A stretch of 40,405 nt of DNA from a bacterium (GTDB lineage: Bacteria > SZUA-79 > Acidulodesulfobacterales > Acidulodesulfobacteraceae): assembly GCA_021825865.1 (NCBI GenBank), contig JAKAFU010000016.1:1-40405 (forward strand). The letters run 5' to 3'. Every line of letters begins with the position of its first letter. Within the stretch, counting starts at the first letter, position 1. The notes beneath the pieces were generated by a model. That model saw only the letters and a list, made by a program, of their open reading frames with translations. It was not told the origin of the DNA and did no database searches. Positions 1 through 8,895 of this stretch are shown piece after piece. The translations under genes were made by a program, and so were the position numbers.

Positions 1-46
1 CAATAAGTTGGAAACATATAATAGTCTCTTCTTTGTGATAAATAAC

Positions 47-121
47 GCCGGCGTGGCTCAGGGGTAGAGCAGCTGATTCGTAATCAGTTGATCGTAGGTT
101 CGATTCCTATCGCCGGCTCCA
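47..121 (+). tRNA. tRNA-Thr (anticodon CGT)
   Basis: The cloverleaf folds fully by eye. The 7-bp acceptor stem is GCCGGCG/CGCCGGC, the D stem is GCTC/GAGC, and the anticodon loop TTCGTAA carries CGT. The T arm is GTAGG-TTCGATT-CCTAT and the CCA end is encoded. The arms closely resemble bacterial tRNA-Thr(CGU). A TATAAT at 17-22 is a plausible -10 box; its -35 would lie before the window. A relic of a tyrosine recombinase follows directly downstream, so the 3' end of this tRNA was probably an attachment site. Confidence 0.95.
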
Positions 122-136
122 GTTTTAGCAAGAGTT

Positions 137-430
137 TTAAGAGTTCGATAATTTAAGATTTCGATAGAGTATAATGAAAGTATAATTTTTTTTAAAATTA
201 TTAGTATCTAAAAGGTTTACTGTGTCTTTTAAATGAACGTTCGATAAATGAGCGTATCTTAAAGTCATATTAACCGTCTTATGTCCTAAAAGCTTTTGAA
301 TAGTCGCCAAATTTGCGCCCGCCGTACAAGCCTACTTGCGAATGTATGCCTTAAATTGTGAAAATGAAAGTCGATAATAGGCGCTTTCTTTAACGCCGCC
401 CGAAAGCCTTTTTAATTCAGCGGGAAAATA
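137..430 (-). pseudogene. Tyrosine recombinase/integrase, C-terminal relic
   Basis: The minus strand reads as the catalytic C-terminus of a phage-type integrase. One frame gives APIIDFHFHNLRHTFASRL, which holds the HxLRHTFAS box with the second catalytic Arg. After a one-base shift near 325-330 it continues GANLATIQKLLGH, then a TLRYAHLS segment with the catalytic Tyr, and stops at 137. Upstream the frame is closed by a stop near 405-415, and no N-terminal domain is visible, so the gene is truncated and frameshifted. Its 3' end faces the tRNA-Thr gene 16 bases away, the usual arrangement for an element integrated in a tRNA. The upstream limit is approximate. Confidence 0.8.
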
Positions 431-541
431 AAATATTAAGGAAAAATGTAATTTTATTTTAAATATTACTATTAAAACCTACTTTAAATTTAAAAATAAT
501 TATGATAAAATTTAATATAGACGATTAAAAAAGGGGAATTT

Positions 542-817
542 ATGAAATACGAAGAAACCATAGAAGTTATCTCTGTTAACCCAGCTTTTGATTCCGTTAA
601 TGGAAAAACGCTTTATCAGGTTGTTTTCGGGAAATATACTAAGTTAAAAAATAACCTTCAAGGTCAACTTCCCGGAACAGATGCCGCAACCAATCAACTT
701 ATTTTATTTATTCCTAAAAAAAATGAGTGCCAGTATAAGATCGGCTCTAAGTGGCATATCACGGTAAATGAGACCGGCTCCGTATCTATAGTAAAAATAA
801 AGAAGGAGGAAAAATGA
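542..817 (+). CDS. Small protein of unknown function upstream of a toxin-antitoxin pair
   Basis: This 91-residue open frame starts behind a purine-rich AAGGGGAA ribosome site and ends by overlapping the next start in an ATGA. The protein is soluble, with no signal peptide or membrane segment. It looks like a mixed beta fold: alternating hydrophobics such as LYQVVFGKY and NQLILFIP, and a Lys-rich tail. I recognise no family. The four-base overlap with the antitoxin gene implies translational coupling, so it may be a third component of the toxin-antitoxin operon or cargo of the decayed element. Length, coupling and ribosome site support a real gene; the function is open. Confidence 0.6.
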   Translation: MKYEETIEVISVNPAFDSVNGKTLYQVVFGKYTKLKNNLQGQLPGTDAATNQLILFIPKKNECQYKIGSKWHITVNETGSVSIVKIKKEEK

Positions 818-1065
818 TACTATATAATAATTGTCCAATACATTCTAATAACCAGCCGGCTTCCGCTATAAAAACCGTTGATTATATTCAGCCTATAAGT
901 TTAAGTAATATATATAAGATACGTAAGCAGTATGGTATTATTGACAGCGAAAATTATTTTACCGATTGGGAAATAGAACAAATAAATGAAAGCTTATCGG
1001 ATTATGCCAACGGAAATTATAAAACCGGCGGTATCGACGAACTTCTTAAAGATTTGCGCTCATAA
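814..1065 (+). CDS. Putative antitoxin of a RelE/ParE-type toxin-antitoxin pair
   Basis: The protein has 83 residues and a strong AGGAGG ribosome site placed inside the end of the preceding gene. The second half is charged and probably helical. It ends in a stretch reading YANGNYKTGGIDELLKDLR, the kind of short tail seen in small antitoxins that wrap around RelE-family toxins. The first half is Asn/Ser-rich and carries no DNA-binding motif that I can identify. The toxin gene starts six bases after its stop, which is the main reason for the call. I infer that it neutralises the toxin and may autoregulate the operon. Confidence 0.65.
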   Translation: MILYNNCPIHSNNQPASAIKTVDYIQPISLSNIYKIRKQYGIIDSENYFTDWEIEQINESLSDYANGNYKTGGIDELLKDLRS

Positions 1066-1071
1066 ATACCT

Positions 1072-1338
1072 ATGTCATGGATATTTGATTGGTCTCATTC
1101 TTTTAAAAAGCAATATGAAAGAAAAGACAAAATAATAAAAAATAAAATTGAAGAAAAACTTAAAGAATTGGCAGATTCCATGGATCCCTTGTCTTTAGGG
1201 AAGAAAAAGAAAAACCTTGACTTTCATGCTTTAGATTTAACTTACCATGATAGAATGGCTTACACCATAGATTCGAAAACCAATACCATTAAACTCATAA
1301 AGGTTTGTTCTCATAAAGTTGTTTACGGTAAGAACTAA
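1072..1338 (+). CDS. RelE/ParE-family toxin
   Basis: The protein has 88 residues, the normal size for this family. The N-terminal FDWSHSFKKQYERKDK helix region, the middle helix KIEEKLKEL, and a C-terminal half of beta strands (ALDLTYHDRMAYTID, IKLIKVCSHKVVYGKN) match the RelE/ParE/YafQ layout. The C-terminal His and Tyr are in the positions usually involved in ribosome-dependent mRNA cleavage, but I cannot separate RelE-like RNase from ParE-like gyrase poison activity by eye. It is the last gene of a tight three-gene operon beside the integrase relic, a typical place for element-borne addiction modules. Confidence 0.75.
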   Translation: MSWIFDWSHSFKKQYERKDKIIKNKIEEKLKELADSMDPLSLGKKKKNLDFHALDLTYHDRMAYTIDSKTNTIKLIKVCSHKVVYGKN

Positions 1339-1666
1339 CTAATCAGATTTTTTATAAATCCCTTAAAAAAACATTAAACGAATTGAATGTATATGAAATT
1401 GTCGATAAAAACTATCGACGCACGTATTAATGTATTTTATGGAATGAAAATTTTCACTATAAACTGTATTTTGTAAATCGTTTCTCCCCAAAATTGCAAA
1501 CAAAATTCCATATCTTCGCAGGATTCAGCTAATATAGATATTACTGATTTAATAGGAAAAAAAATACTAAAAAAATAGGTTCAGAATTGCTGATTTATTT
1601 ACCCTTTTTTTGTTGGAATAAATTTTTAAAAAATTGAGATAGAAATGGTAATATTTCTTAATGCGG
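1339..1666. other. Intergenic region with no recognised gene
   Basis: No supported coding sequence is seen. A perfect 7-bp stem with a 5-base loop (GTCGATA/TATCGAC) lies at 1401-1419, but no T run follows, so it is not a standard terminator. A short unassigned frame covers roughly 1345-1430. The region separates the toxin-antitoxin operon from the broken membrane gene that faces it. Confidence 0.5.
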
Positions 1667-2500
1667 TTATCTTGCCGCATTTAACTTCTTTGATTGTTTT
1701 TTAATAATATCGAATTGCCATGAAAGTTCCGTGATTATTTGGTTATTAGACGTGACGGTGATTTTCCCTAATAAATCTTCCCTGCGTGAAATTATCCCTA
1801 TAGATAATTCTTCTGATATTGCAAAGCTGGCATATGGCAGCATCTTATCTAATTCGTTTTGAAAAACGTAAAATACATCGATATTGTTTTTTACCAGTTC
1901 ATCTATAATTTCTTTCATTTTGGTAAAATCATCCTCGTTCTTTAAAAGAAATACTCGTTCGATATGGACGCCTCTTTTTGCCTGTCTGTAATTTTGCTGC
2001 GTATGTTCGCGGTTACATCCTTGCCGTATCCCCAATAAAACGGTTCTATAAGATTGCTTACAACCTTAAATGACTGCCCCCGGTTTTAATTCTTTCAATG
2101 CAATTAATTTAGCAGCGTAAATATCATGAAAAATAAAATCTCCGCCTTTTTCCGCCTGCTTTAAGAGGATATGAATTTTTTCAAAATCTTCTATAGCTAT
2201 TTTAGTAGCAATATCCGATTTCCCTTTTTTCAGTTTGTTATACAGCATTATAGTTTCGTTAATAGCGATTTGTTCCCTGAGGGGAAGTTCCAGCGATTGA
2301 AAAGCAATTTTTAATCTTTTTTCAAGATTATCGATAGCTATTACAATTTCCTCAAGAATAGCGGCTAATGCAAAAGCTAATACGATTACTATTTTTGTGG
2401 AAACGTTTAAATGGAAATACGCGCCTAACCAAAATGTGAAAACTATAAATAAAGTGCCGAATAGTCCAATTAAAATCCGCAAAAATATAACCATCGACAT
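1667..2500 (-). pseudogene. Membrane-anchored protein of unknown function, broken by two frameshifts
   Basis: Two open pieces (2066-2500 and 1667-2035) lie in the same frame with a TAA between them. In that gap another frame reads as good protein: KVVSNLIEPFYWGYGKDVTA. Removing one base from the run of five C near 2076-2081 and adding one to the T run near 1991-1996 joins everything into a protein of about 278 residues. It would have two N-terminal membrane segments (residues about 5-48), a helical region, then a soluble alpha/beta domain containing HIERVFLLKN and ELSIGIISRREDLLG. I do not recognise the family. Both faults sit at homopolymers, so they could be sequence errors or real decay. 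Confidence 0.6.
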
Positions 2501-3051
2501 TACATTACCCCTCTTAATATTAAAATTAGCATATATAATAATTGATAATATGTATATTATACAAGATTTATTTATTCTACTAATAAAAATAAGTAAATCC
2601 TTCCTATTTTCTCATCCGCATTATCTCATTATCTGTCCGCATTATTTCGTCAATAAGGTTTTCATTTATTTTTACCTTAATTGTTGTAAAAAAATTATAA
2701 ATACGGTTATCAGGTCTATTTTAAATGTTTTTTTATTTTTTTATATATTATAAATTAATTATAGAATTATATTACTTGCTAAAGAGCCGCTATATCTGTT
2801 TAGCCAAGAAGTCTCATTTAATAATCATCCATTTATTATGGAGTTTATTATCTCAATAAATATTTAAAAAAAACAATCTAAAAATTATTAAGCAAATCAT
2901 TCAAAGCCCTATTAAGCAGGCAATATTTTTTACTGAATACAAAACCGTAAGAGCGTGCAAAATAATAAACCATTTAAGAGATTTAATGTAATTTTTGTTA
3001 TTCCGACTTATGGTTTCTTCTTATCCTACGATAATGTAATGTAAAAAAAAG
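2501..3051. other. AT-rich intergenic region
   Basis: About 550 bases of AT-rich sequence lie between the broken membrane gene and the end of the RND operon. Open frames here, including one across 2397-2753, have the composition of AT-rich noise and lack ribosome sites. No GC-rich terminator hairpin is seen after the RND pump gene, which ends at 3052. Confidence 0.5.
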
Positions 3052-6000
3052 TTATAGTCCCAGTTTATCGCTGTCAGTTTTTCTGCTGCCGCTCTTATTA
3101 AAAAATAATCCGCTATATATAACCGGAGCCAGCCACAAGGACATAAAAACAGATATCAGCAGTCCGCCCATAACGGCAATAGAAAGGGGTTTGAGAAGAT
3201 CTGTTCCCCTTCCTATGCCTATCGCTAAAGGTAAAAAACCAAAAATATCCGCAAGCATAGTCATTAATATCGGGCGAAGCCGTTCCCGAGCTGCAAGGAA
3301 AACAGATGAAGGACCAGGAGACGACTCGGCTGCGCCGCTAATTTGTCTGGCTCTTGCGAAAATAAGAATTGCATTATTTGTAGAAATAGCAAAAACTAAA
3401 AGAATACCAATAAATGCCGTGCTGTCAAGTTCTATACCTGTAATTAATAAGGCGGCAAGCGCGCCTGCCGCCGAAAGCGCAATTGCTGTCATTGATGCAA
3501 TTGCGGCACGCTGGCTTGCAAACTGAAAACCAAAAAAAACAAACATAAGGAAAAGCGCAAACATAAGCATTATAGCCATTTGTTTAAAACTCTTTACCTG
3601 AGTATGGTAATAGCCTCCCATAACGGCGGTAACTGATGACGGGAGATGCATAGAACTTATAATGGAGCGGGCTTTAGCCGCGCCTTCTGCGAGACCTTCC
3701 CCTTTAACAGGCTGAATAAAAATGTAGGCATAAGGAGCCATATCCTGATGTGTTACAAAAGGAACCGCTTTTTTGATTTTTATATTAGAAATATAGTTTA
3801 ATCTGGTGTGTGTTCCATTTCTTAGAGTAAAAGGCCATTTTTTTAAATCTGATAATGTGACGGATTTCTTTTTAAGAAATATGCGAATAGGTAAAACCTG
3901 TTCGCCGTAAAGCATAAATCCTGCGTTTTGTCCCCATAACAGTCTTTTAATTTTATCTGCAATAACCGGCGGCGATAAACCGTAAGCAGCGGCAAACTCA
4001 GATGGAACAATGGTAACTTCCGGTCCTGCCGAAGGCGATTTGAAGTTAACATATTGAAAATCGTGAGATTTTTTTAGTTTGTATGCTAAAATTTTACCGT
4101 ATTTTCTTAGAGTCTTAGAACTTTTGCCGAAAAGCAGCACCTCTAACGGAGCATGGGAACCGGATAAAAAGCCGAGTCGATTAACCATAATCTGCGATAA
4201 TTTAAGAGCTATAAGATTAGGTGCTGCTGTATGGAATTTATTATATAGTTTTCGCATTACCTCTTCTGTTGTTTTCTTGCGGTTTTTTTTTAGAAGAATA
4301 GTTAAATCCCCTTTGTTTGGTGTGGAATAAGGCTGGTCTAAACTTCTGCCGACCACAAGCGAAACCTTGCTTACATTATTATTTTTTTTGGCAATATGCA
4401 TAAGATATCTGCCAACCTTATATGTAGTGCCGACGCTGCTGCCAACGGGCGTTCTGAACGGAACGACGATAATTCCTTCATCCCATTTTGGCAAAAAGGC
4501 TGTCCGCAGGTAAAATAACGAAATTACAATTGTAATTATTAATATAAGCATTACAGGCAAGGCGAGCCATGGCGAGCGCATACCTTTAATAAGTAAATAT
4601 CCGTAAATTTTCCTCAGCCTGTTTTTTTTATAAATTTTACTGCCGCTTCTTTCTCTTTTAGCAAGCATTATCGTTAATATTGGAGTGATGCTCAGAGCCA
4701 CTATCTGAGATGTTATGAGAGCTATTACTATTGAAAGCGCCATTTGTTTGAAAAGAAGTCCTAATGTTCCATGAATAAAAATAAGGGGTATGAAAACAAT
4801 AGATGACGTTATTGTTGCTACGGTCATTAGCGGAAGAATTTTTCCTACCTTTTTAAGAGCAGATTTTCCTCCTTCCGTCTCTTCTCCTTTCATCGTATGG
4901 AAACCTCTTTCCACAATAACTATCGCATGGTCTATCATGGCTCCTATTGCGGCAGTGAGACCGCCGAGCGTCATAATATTAAGACCAAAACCGAGAGTGC
5001 TGAGAATTACAATGGTTAATGACACGGAAATAGGTATAACGGCAAGAGCTATAAAAGCGCCGTCTATGCGCCGTAAAAATAAAAAAACCACAAATAGAGC
5101 GATGAAACCGCCAAGAATAAGCGCAATCCATACGTCTTCAAGATTTGAATGTATTAGCCGGCTTGTATTGTAAACTGAAATTATCTTCATGTCTTTTGGC
5201 AGGCGTTTGTTTAAATATTTAATACGGCGGCTGATATTGCCGGCAACTTTAATTGTATTGATATTTAAGTCTGGCATTATATCAATGAGCAGCGCATGAC
5301 GGTAGCCGCTTACCGCTGCTTCGCGGATTAATGGCGGAGAACCCACATTTACCGTTCCAAAGGCTTTTAAAGGTAAAAGAGTACGTCTTCCGTTTTTCCC
5401 TTGCCCTATCGGCAACATAAGATTGGCTAAATCGGTCGTGTTGTAAGGGCGCGGAACAGTGGCTACAATAAACTGTCTGTGAAATATATCTAATACCCCT
5501 GAAAAAAAAGGACCCTGATACGACCTCAGCATTTTTACAATTTTTTCTGGGCTCAGATGATATTGAGCAAGGAGAAGCGGGTTTAATTTTATTTTAACTT
5601 CAGGCCAGCCGCGCCCTGTTCCTTCAATTTTATATATTCCCTTAACAGAAAGCAAAGCCGGTCTGATCTTGAATGCAAAAATAGGCATCATAGCCGAACT
5701 ATTATAAGCATGGCGGTTGGAAACAAGCGCATATTCAGCAAAAGGATATACATTCGGAGACATTAAACGGACATCTATTTTGCTGTCAGGAGGCAATGCC
5801 ACCTGGCTAAGTCGGGACTGAAGCATTAAATAAGCTACATGCGGTTTTATATCGGATTCAAAATAAACAGTTATTTTAGATATGCCGTTGCCGGTTTGCG
5901 AACGCACAAGACGAACGCCCGGTTCTCCTTCGGCCGCCGCTTCCAGAGGCGCGGTTATCTTAACTAGCATAAATTTTACAGGCAGTCTGCCGCTATGAAC

Positions 6001-6147
6001 CAAAACAGAAATCCTAGGAAAATTTACATCTGGAAAAATGCTTTGGGGCATGCTGTTAATATAAATCCATCCGATGCCTATAATCATTAAAGACAACAAA
6101 ATTACCGAAAATTTGTTTTTTAAAAGAAAATTAAGATACCTGCTCAA
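3052..6147 (-). CDS. RND-family efflux pump, inner-membrane permease (AcrB/CzcA superfamily)
   Basis: At 1031 residues it has full RND length, with the expected two repeats of one membrane helix, a large periplasmic loop and a cluster of helices. TM1 is near residues 11-31 and the second half begins near residue 530. The TM4 motif reads AIGAMIDHAIVIVERG: the first Asp of the proton-relay pair is kept and the second is His. The TM10 motif reads STNNAILIFARA, with Asn where AcrB has its essential Lys. The pump would export a substrate from the periplasm or inner membrane through the adaptor and outer-membrane protein encoded just upstream. Its start overlaps the adaptor's stop by four bases. 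Substrate (metal, drug or lipid) cannot be told from sequence alone. Confidence 0.93.
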   Translation of the reverse strand: MSRYLNFLLKNKFSVILLSLMIIGIGWIYINSMPQSIFPDVNFPRISVLVHSGRLPVKFMLVKITAPLEAAAEGEPGVRLVRSQTGNGISKITVYFESDIKPHVAYLMLQSRLSQVALPPDSKIDVRLMSPNVYPFAEYALVSNRHAYNSSAMMPIFAFKIRPALLSVKGIYKIEGTGRGWPEVKIKLNPLLLAQYHLSPEKIVKMLRSYQGPFFSGVLDIFHRQFIVATVPRPYNTTDLANLMLPIGQGKNGRRTLLPLKAFGTVNVGSPPLIREAAVSGYRHALLIDIMPDLNINTIKVAGNISRRIKYLNKRLPKDMKIISVYNTSRLIHSNLEDVWIALILGGFIALFVVFLFLRRIDGAFIALAVIPISVSLTIVILSTLGFGLNIMTLGGLTAAIGAMIDHAIVIVERGFHTMKGEETEGGKSALKKVGKILPLMTVATITSSIVFIPLIFIHGTLGLLFKQMALSIVIALITSQIVALSITPILTIMLAKRERSGSKIYKKNRLRKIYGYLLIKGMRSPWLALPVMLILIITIVISLFYLRTAFLPKWDEGIIVVPFRTPVGSSVGTTYKVGRYLMHIAKKNNNVSKVSLVVGRSLDQPYSTPNKGDLTILLKKNRKKTTEEVMRKLYNKFHTAAPNLIALKLSQIMVNRLGFLSGSHAPLEVLLFGKSSKTLRKYGKILAYKLKKSHDFQYVNFKSPSAGPEVTIVPSEFAAAYGLSPPVIADKIKRLLWGQNAGFMLYGEQVLPIRIFLKKKSVTLSDLKKWPFTLRNGTHTRLNYISNIKIKKAVPFVTHQDMAPYAYIFIQPVKGEGLAEGAAKARSIISSMHLPSSVTAVMGGYYHTQVKSFKQMAIMLMFALFLMFVFFGFQFASQRAAIASMTAIALSAAGALAALLITGIELDSTAFIGILLVFAISTNNAILIFARARQISGAAESSPGPSSVFLAARERLRPILMTMLADIFGFLPLAIGIGRGTDLLKPLSIAVMGGLLISVFMSLWLAPVIYSGLFFNKSGSRKTDSDKLGL

Positions 6148-7343
6148 TGTCTTATCTCCACTAAAATACCGGATATAAGACGGGAAACAGGATAGACGAT
6201 TACCGGTTCGTTTAACCTAATATTTCCTTTTACATATGCCGTACCTTTTTCGACACCGATTACTTTTACTTTTACGGCTAATGTTTTATTATGCTTTATA
6301 ATAAATACAAAAGTTTCTCCTTTTAACATCACAATCGCCTTTTTGGGCAGAGAAAAAACATCTTCGGCTTTAGCAGCAGTTTTCGATTTTGCAAAATTGA
6401 AACTGAGTTTAACCCATTCGCCGGGCAGCAGAGATGAATCTTCCGGCAAATTTACATACACAGGTACTAAGCCGTTATGTATGGCATTATTGCCGATTGA
6501 AATTATTTTTCCTGCCCCGCTAAAATGCTTTGTTTTTATACTAACCTGCATATTATCATAAAGTTTAAAACTCTGTGAAGGCGTGACATATGCGGCTATC
6601 CACGGTTTTCCCTTGCCGTTTAGCACCGCAATAGAGATTCCTGCGCTTACTATTGCATCATCAGGCACAAGATAATGCACTGTTCCTTTAAAATGTGAAA
6701 TTAATACACCCTCACTTTCGAAAGCTTCAAGAGAACGGAGTCTAGAATATGCGTCAGCAAGTGATAAGGCTGCACGTTCCTCATCTTTTTTTGCCATTAC
6801 CCCGTCACGAAACAAAAGTTTTATTCTTTTGAGTTTCATCTTTGCATATTCTACCGAGGCTTTGGCTGAGATAATTCTTGCATCCAATCCAGGCCGGATA
6901 ACTCTTGCTATAACAGTTCCTGAACTTACGTGTGACGGAAAAAGAAATGATTCTATAATCCTTCCTGTAAATGGGGCTGAAACAACAAGTTTACCCGTGC
7001 TATGAACCATGCCGGGCACGGTAATATCTTCAATCCATGCCGATCTTTTTATATATGATATTTTTACGGATATAACAGAAGAAGCATAAGCATTAGTAAT
7101 GCGGTACATAAAAATTACAACAGAAATCAAAATAAAAGTAAAAAATAACAATGCGTATAGCAAAAAAATTAAATTTAAATTCAATAGAAAGCTTTTTAGA
7201 ACATTGAGAGTCGCGGGAGTATTTAATCTTTTAATTAAAAAGCCTCTTTTGTAAGATAGAGGCGCCTCACTGCTATTACGCCTGGAACAATCAGCTTTTG
7301 CAAATAAAAACCGATGTGTGCCGGCAGCATTTAACCTTTTCAT
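6144..7343 (-). CDS. RND efflux periplasmic adaptor (membrane fusion protein)
   Basis: The 399-residue protein has one membrane anchor near residues 52-80, preceded by about 50 polar residues, an unusually long N-terminus; a later internal start is possible. After the anchor come the lipoyl-like half (GKLVVSAPFTGRIIESFLF), a short helical hairpin rich in Lys/Arg/Ala, and beta-barrel and proximal domains (WIAAYVTPSQSFKLYDNMQV; LPGEWVKLSF). These are features of HlyD/CzcB-type adaptors, which link the inner-membrane pump to the outer-membrane channel. ATGA overlaps at both ends couple it to the channel gene and the pump gene, so the three form one operon. Confidence 0.9.
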   Translation of the reverse strand: MKRLNAAGTHRFLFAKADCSRRNSSEAPLSYKRGFLIKRLNTPATLNVLKSFLLNLNLIFLLYALLFFTFILISVVIFMYRITNAYASSVISVKISYIKRSAWIEDITVPGMVHSTGKLVVSAPFTGRIIESFLFPSHVSSGTVIARVIRPGLDARIISAKASVEYAKMKLKRIKLLFRDGVMAKKDEERAALSLADAYSRLRSLEAFESEGVLISHFKGTVHYLVPDDAIVSAGISIAVLNGKGKPWIAAYVTPSQSFKLYDNMQVSIKTKHFSGAGKIISIGNNAIHNGLVPVYVNLPEDSSLLPGEWVKLSFNFAKSKTAAKAEDVFSLPKKAIVMLKGETFVFIIKHNKTLAVKVKVIGVEKGTAYVKGNIRLNEPVIVYPVSRLISGILVEIRH

Positions 7344-8791
7344 AATGTTACGCCTCCATAAGGAATTATTCCCATATCTATATCTAATTGTGCAGTAGCT
7401 AAATAAAACCTGTTTATAGCCTTGGCAAGCGTTAACTGCGCTTTTATCCTGTTGTTCTGAGCTTCCTGTAAAGCGAGCGCATTAAATTCCCCTGCCAAAT
7501 AGCCTTCTTCAGTCATCTTATAAACACTCTCCGATTCCTTAACCAGAATTTTTGCTCCAGATATTCTTTTTTCCTGAGCTTTTGCAAAACCGTAATCTAA
7601 AGCTAATTTCTTCTTTATAGATAATTTGAGGGCCGATTTTGCCGATTGTAATGCCATAAGTTTTTCATTTGCTGCATCTGCATAGTCGCTATGAAGCCCA
7701 AAATTTGAAATGGGTATATTTAACGTCACGAAAAATTGCCATCCAAGGTCAGGGATATCAACAGAATTTATCGTATCTTCTCCATATGAGGCGCCGCCTT
7801 GAATATTAGGAAGTTTTGCGGCTTTATTTATTGAAACGTCAGCATCTGCGGATTTAATTTCTGCTTTAGCAATCTTAATTAGCGGCTGTTTTTTTATAGC
7901 ATTCAAAATAAGGCTGTTTAAGGCCGGAAGTTTGTAGTTAGAAGCGTACGCATCTGATAAAAACGGCGATAATTTATCAGTATTAAATTTTTTACAGAAT
8001 ATTTCTATGGAAAAAATATATTCCATAGCTTTTAATCTAGATATTAAAACATTTAAATCTGTTTGCAATTTTGTAATCAAGAAACCAATCTGAACAACAT
8101 CCAAACGCGGAAGATTACCGGTTTTATATCCATTTTCCGTAGCATTAAAAATTTTTTTAATATTGCTTAATGTTTTTAGCTGTATATTTATCTCATTTTT
8201 TAACAGAATCAGACCGTAATAATCCTGCGTCACCTGAGCGGCAATAATTAGACGGGCTAAACGCAGCCTGTATTTTGCAATTTCTAAATTACTCCTTGAT
8301 AACGAAATAAGGGCATAACTTTTAGGGTTAAATATAGGCACTGTTAATCTGATTTGACCGATATATTCCCGCATCCCGTTAGCAGAAGCAAACAAAGGAG
8401 AGCCATTTCTCATTTGTGTCCAGATACCGCCGCCTACAATTGTTATATCAGGCATCAAACCGGCGTAAGCAGCTTTTTTTAAATCTGTTTCTTCAGCAAT
8501 AATATGTTCTGCCTTTAGTATATTCCCCTGCTTAGACACCGCTCTTTTAATAGCTTGAGACAACGATATCTTGCTAAGAATCCTGCGGTTGGAGGAAGAG
8601 GCAGATATAAACGGCGCAGCAGCAGCATTTGCGACTTGTATGCCCGCTGAAACAGTATAAATAAAATAAATCGTAATGATGAAAAGAATAAAATTAATGA
8701 ACACATCCAAATTGATTTTATTCAATCCAGATATCATTCCAAACATCATTTTTATCGTCGGTACTGCCTTTTTTAAATATGTATACCTCAT
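7340..8791 (-). CDS. TolC-family outer membrane efflux protein
   Basis: The protein has 483 residues. A hydrophobic export segment lies near residues 31-58 and ends in an Ala-rich stretch typical of a cleavage site; a start at Met16 or Met17 would give a more ordinary signal peptide. Two repeats of long amphipathic helices follow, with TolC-family features such as LSQAIKRAV near the start of the first repeat and GYLAGEFNALALQEAQNN near the end of the second. It is first in the pump operon, giving the channel-adaptor-pump order. No regulator gene adjoins it. Its promoter must lie in the short region shared with the divergent rubrerythrin gene. Confidence 0.9.
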   Translation of the reverse strand: MRYTYLKKAVPTIKMMFGMISGLNKINLDVFINFILFIITIYFIYTVSAGIQVANAAAAPFISASSSNRRILSKISLSQAIKRAVSKQGNILKAEHIIAEETDLKKAAYAGLMPDITIVGGGIWTQMRNGSPLFASANGMREYIGQIRLTVPIFNPKSYALISLSRSNLEIAKYRLRLARLIIAAQVTQDYYGLILLKNEINIQLKTLSNIKKIFNATENGYKTGNLPRLDVVQIGFLITKLQTDLNVLISRLKAMEYIFSIEIFCKKFNTDKLSPFLSDAYASNYKLPALNSLILNAIKKQPLIKIAKAEIKSADADVSINKAAKLPNIQGGASYGEDTINSVDIPDLGWQFFVTLNIPISNFGLHSDYADAANEKLMALQSAKSALKLSIKKKLALDYGFAKAQEKRISGAKILVKESESVYKMTEEGYLAGEFNALALQEAQNNRIKAQLTLAKAINRFYLATAQLDIDMGIIPYGGVTL

Positions 8792-8866
8792 AGTTTATCA
8801 GTTTACTAATTTACAGATTTTTTTGCAATAAAAGGAAGTGTTTTTATTGTAGCATAGACTTAGCCC

Positions 8867-8895
8867 TTGATTATTTTAATTGTTTTAGCTACAAT
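8867..8895 (+). promoter_or_regulatory. Sigma-70-type promoter of the rubrerythrin gene
   Basis: A TTGATT box (8867-8872) and a TACAAT box (8890-8895) are separated by 17 bases. Transcription should start near 8902, leaving a leader of about 65 bases to the rubrerythrin start codon. Confidence 0.75.

Noticed and set aside
2397-2753. 118-codon plus-strand frame overlapping the broken membrane gene
   Set aside because: It overlaps the antisense of a better-supported gene and continues into AT-rich noise.
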